DNA of 64,000 nucleotides from Rachycentron canadum. Its lineage: Eukaryota; Chordata; Actinopteri; Carangiformes; Rachycentridae. The DNA is taken from the NCBI GenBank assembly GCA_038496675.1, contig CM076656.1, forward strand, positions 1,583,445-1,647,444, read 5' to 3'. A program made the position numbers and the translations under genes. Positions 62,525 to 64,000 of the stretch are shown here, piece after piece. Each line of letters starts with the position of its first letter. Within the stretch, counting starts at the first letter, position 1. A model generated the notes under the pieces. That model was not told where the DNA came from, searched no databases, and worked only from the letters and a program-made list of their open reading frames with translations.

Positions 62525-62837
62525 GAACAATTGAGATACAACATGCTAATTACTGAGGTTTAAAGGTGCTTGTAAGTGTATTTTGTAATACTCTGGCCAG
62601 AGCCAGAATAAATGTCGCCCATTGCCTTTCAACTTAAAGACTGTACACAAACATTGTTTTGTGTATGTAACGCTTGGAAAAAGAAGAAATGAGCCTATTT
62701 CCCAAAATGCTGAACATTTCTCTCAGACTTGGTGTGTGTGGCAAGTAAACATCAATAAATCATTATCATGGCCATTCATTTGGATATAATAGTAAAATTG
62801 CCATTAACTAATTAAATGATTAATTTAATTTAATTTA

Positions 62838-62838
<1 letters not shown>

Positions 62839-62915
<77 letters not shown>
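62839..62915. repeat. (GT)n microsatellite
   Basis: About 38 GT units preceded by short 'taattt' repeats. Confidence 0.95.
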
Positions 62916-62916
<1 letters not shown>

Positions 62917-63515
62917 GAGGGGGGGTCACATTCTAGTTATGGCCCCAAGAATGCCTGAGTCAGCTCTGGTATGTGCCATAATATGGGTGTGGTTGGCAAA
63001 CTGTAACAGATGACATACTCCCACACACACAGCTCCTCATCTTATTCTCAGCCTCCTCCATCTCAACCCTTATTAAGCCTCTGAGGAGGAGGAGGAGGAA
63101 GGTGGGAGGAGGTGAGAGATGAGTGAGAGCTCAACACAAGTTGTCACCTCTGTGCTACACTGTCAGCCGCGCCCCGAGAGCCAGCTCCATGTCATTCAGA
63201 GGCATCAGGAGTTGTCTATAGGAAAAGTGTTTGCAATCAGGTCAGCGCACACAAGAATTCAGCTACACACACACACACACACACACACTATCTGAGCTGC
63301 AGGCTTCTCCAGTGCTGAGGGAAAGTCTGTCACTCACTTAAATCTCAAGGTCACTGGTACAGAGTCACATGGGAGCAGCTGCAGCCGCATCACCACAAAC
63401 ACCATTTGTGTCCGTTGAGGGGCATTTAACTCTCACTGTGTGTCTTTACAGCGCAGCACTGTGAGATCTGGCTCATTTTCTGCCCTGATGTTTTGCTGAG
63501 AGTCAAATTAAACGG

Positions 63516-63545
<30 letters not shown>
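63516..63545. repeat. 30-bp A homopolymer
   Basis: An uninterrupted A run. The adjacent sequence is not recognisable as a retroposon. A short (CA)n run lies nearby at 63266-63288. Confidence 0.9.
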
Positions 63546-63547
<2 letters not shown>

Positions 63548-63879
63548 CTCAAGGACGTGTACTGTGATCGTTTGACGCCCCCTCGCGGTTGACAGGCAGA
63601 ACATCATCCAAAAATCCCTGACATCCTCCCATTGTCTCCCCCAAACCAGAAACTAATGCTGTCTATTTATATGACGGTTATGAAAAAAAATCATATGACG
63701 CAAAACAGCCTCCGTAAGACGTTCAGCAGGCGCATCAACACAAACCACCCATGTCTCCATTTAATCTTCACATCATCAACCATGTGGAATCGATGGGAAA
63801 CATGAATATTGGAGATTCTAACAAGCTGTGTGCAGAGTGGAGAAGGTAGAAGCTGCACAAAGGGGACCATTGTTGCCTG

Positions 63880-64000
63880 CAGATGCCCGTCAGTGGTGCA
63901 GTCGCCCTTTGAAGGCTCTCCAATCGCAGCTCATAGCGCGACCGAGGGAGGGCGGGGTTTGCCCCCCCCCCCCCTTTCCCAATCTCGGCTCCAAGCCCCG
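63880..64000. promoter_or_regulatory. GC-rich right edge, possible promoter of the next gene
   Basis: The last 120 bp become GC-rich, with a CCAAT box ('ctccaatcgc', near 63919), an Sp1-like 'gggcggggt' (near 63951) and a second 'cccaatc' near 63979, plus a C homopolymer at about 63962-63974. A CTCF-like 'cgccccctcgcgg' lies at about 63576. The window ends before any exon. Confidence 0.35.

Overview
The window is vertebrate nuclear DNA, most likely from a percomorph-type teleost fish. The evidence is spliced genes with GT-AG introns, many CA/GT microsatellites, a tRNA-derived SINE with the percomorph body, and several interspersed repeats that I recognise from fish genomes. It holds three genes whose exons I could chain in phase from start to stop, flanked by about 7 kb and 10.7 kb of repeat-bearing intergenic DNA.

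Layout. 1-7.1 kb: sequence upstream of phactr1, with decayed repeats and a LINE remnant. 7.1-24.1 kb (+ strand): phactr1, encoding a phosphatase-1 and actin regulator with four RPEL motifs, in 13 coding exons (601 aa). 24.1-29.7 kb (- strand): tbc1d7, encoding the third subunit of the TSC1/TSC2 complex, in 7 coding exons (294 aa), convergent with phactr1. 30.7-53.2 kb (- strand): a desmoplakin gene (dsp), in 24 coding exons (3557 aa). 53.2-64 kb: intergenic DNA with an inverted duplication of dsp intron sequence, a SINE, a MITE-like element, long microsatellites, a CTCF-like motif and a GC-rich right edge that may be the next promoter.

The most striking observation is in dsp. Its last exon carries four tandem A-type plakin repeat domains where mammalian desmoplakin has one. 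Copies 2, 3 and 4 start exactly 729 bp (243 aa) apart. Copies 2 and 3 share a tract of about 300 bp with only 4 differences, which suggests recent duplication or gene conversion, as in epiplakin. With the B- and C-type domains this makes six plakin repeat domains, while the coiled-coil rod exon looks shorter than the mammalian long form. The amino-terminal head also has a 56-residue tract made almost only of Gly, Met and Ser, encoded by a short-unit minisatellite.

The three genes are not a functional pathway. phactr1 links actin levels to PP1, tbc1d7 acts in TSC/mTORC1 control and dsp anchors intermediate filaments at desmosomes. phactr1-tbc1d7 convergence matches the human order; dsp lying directly behind tbc1d7 is a tighter linkage than in human.
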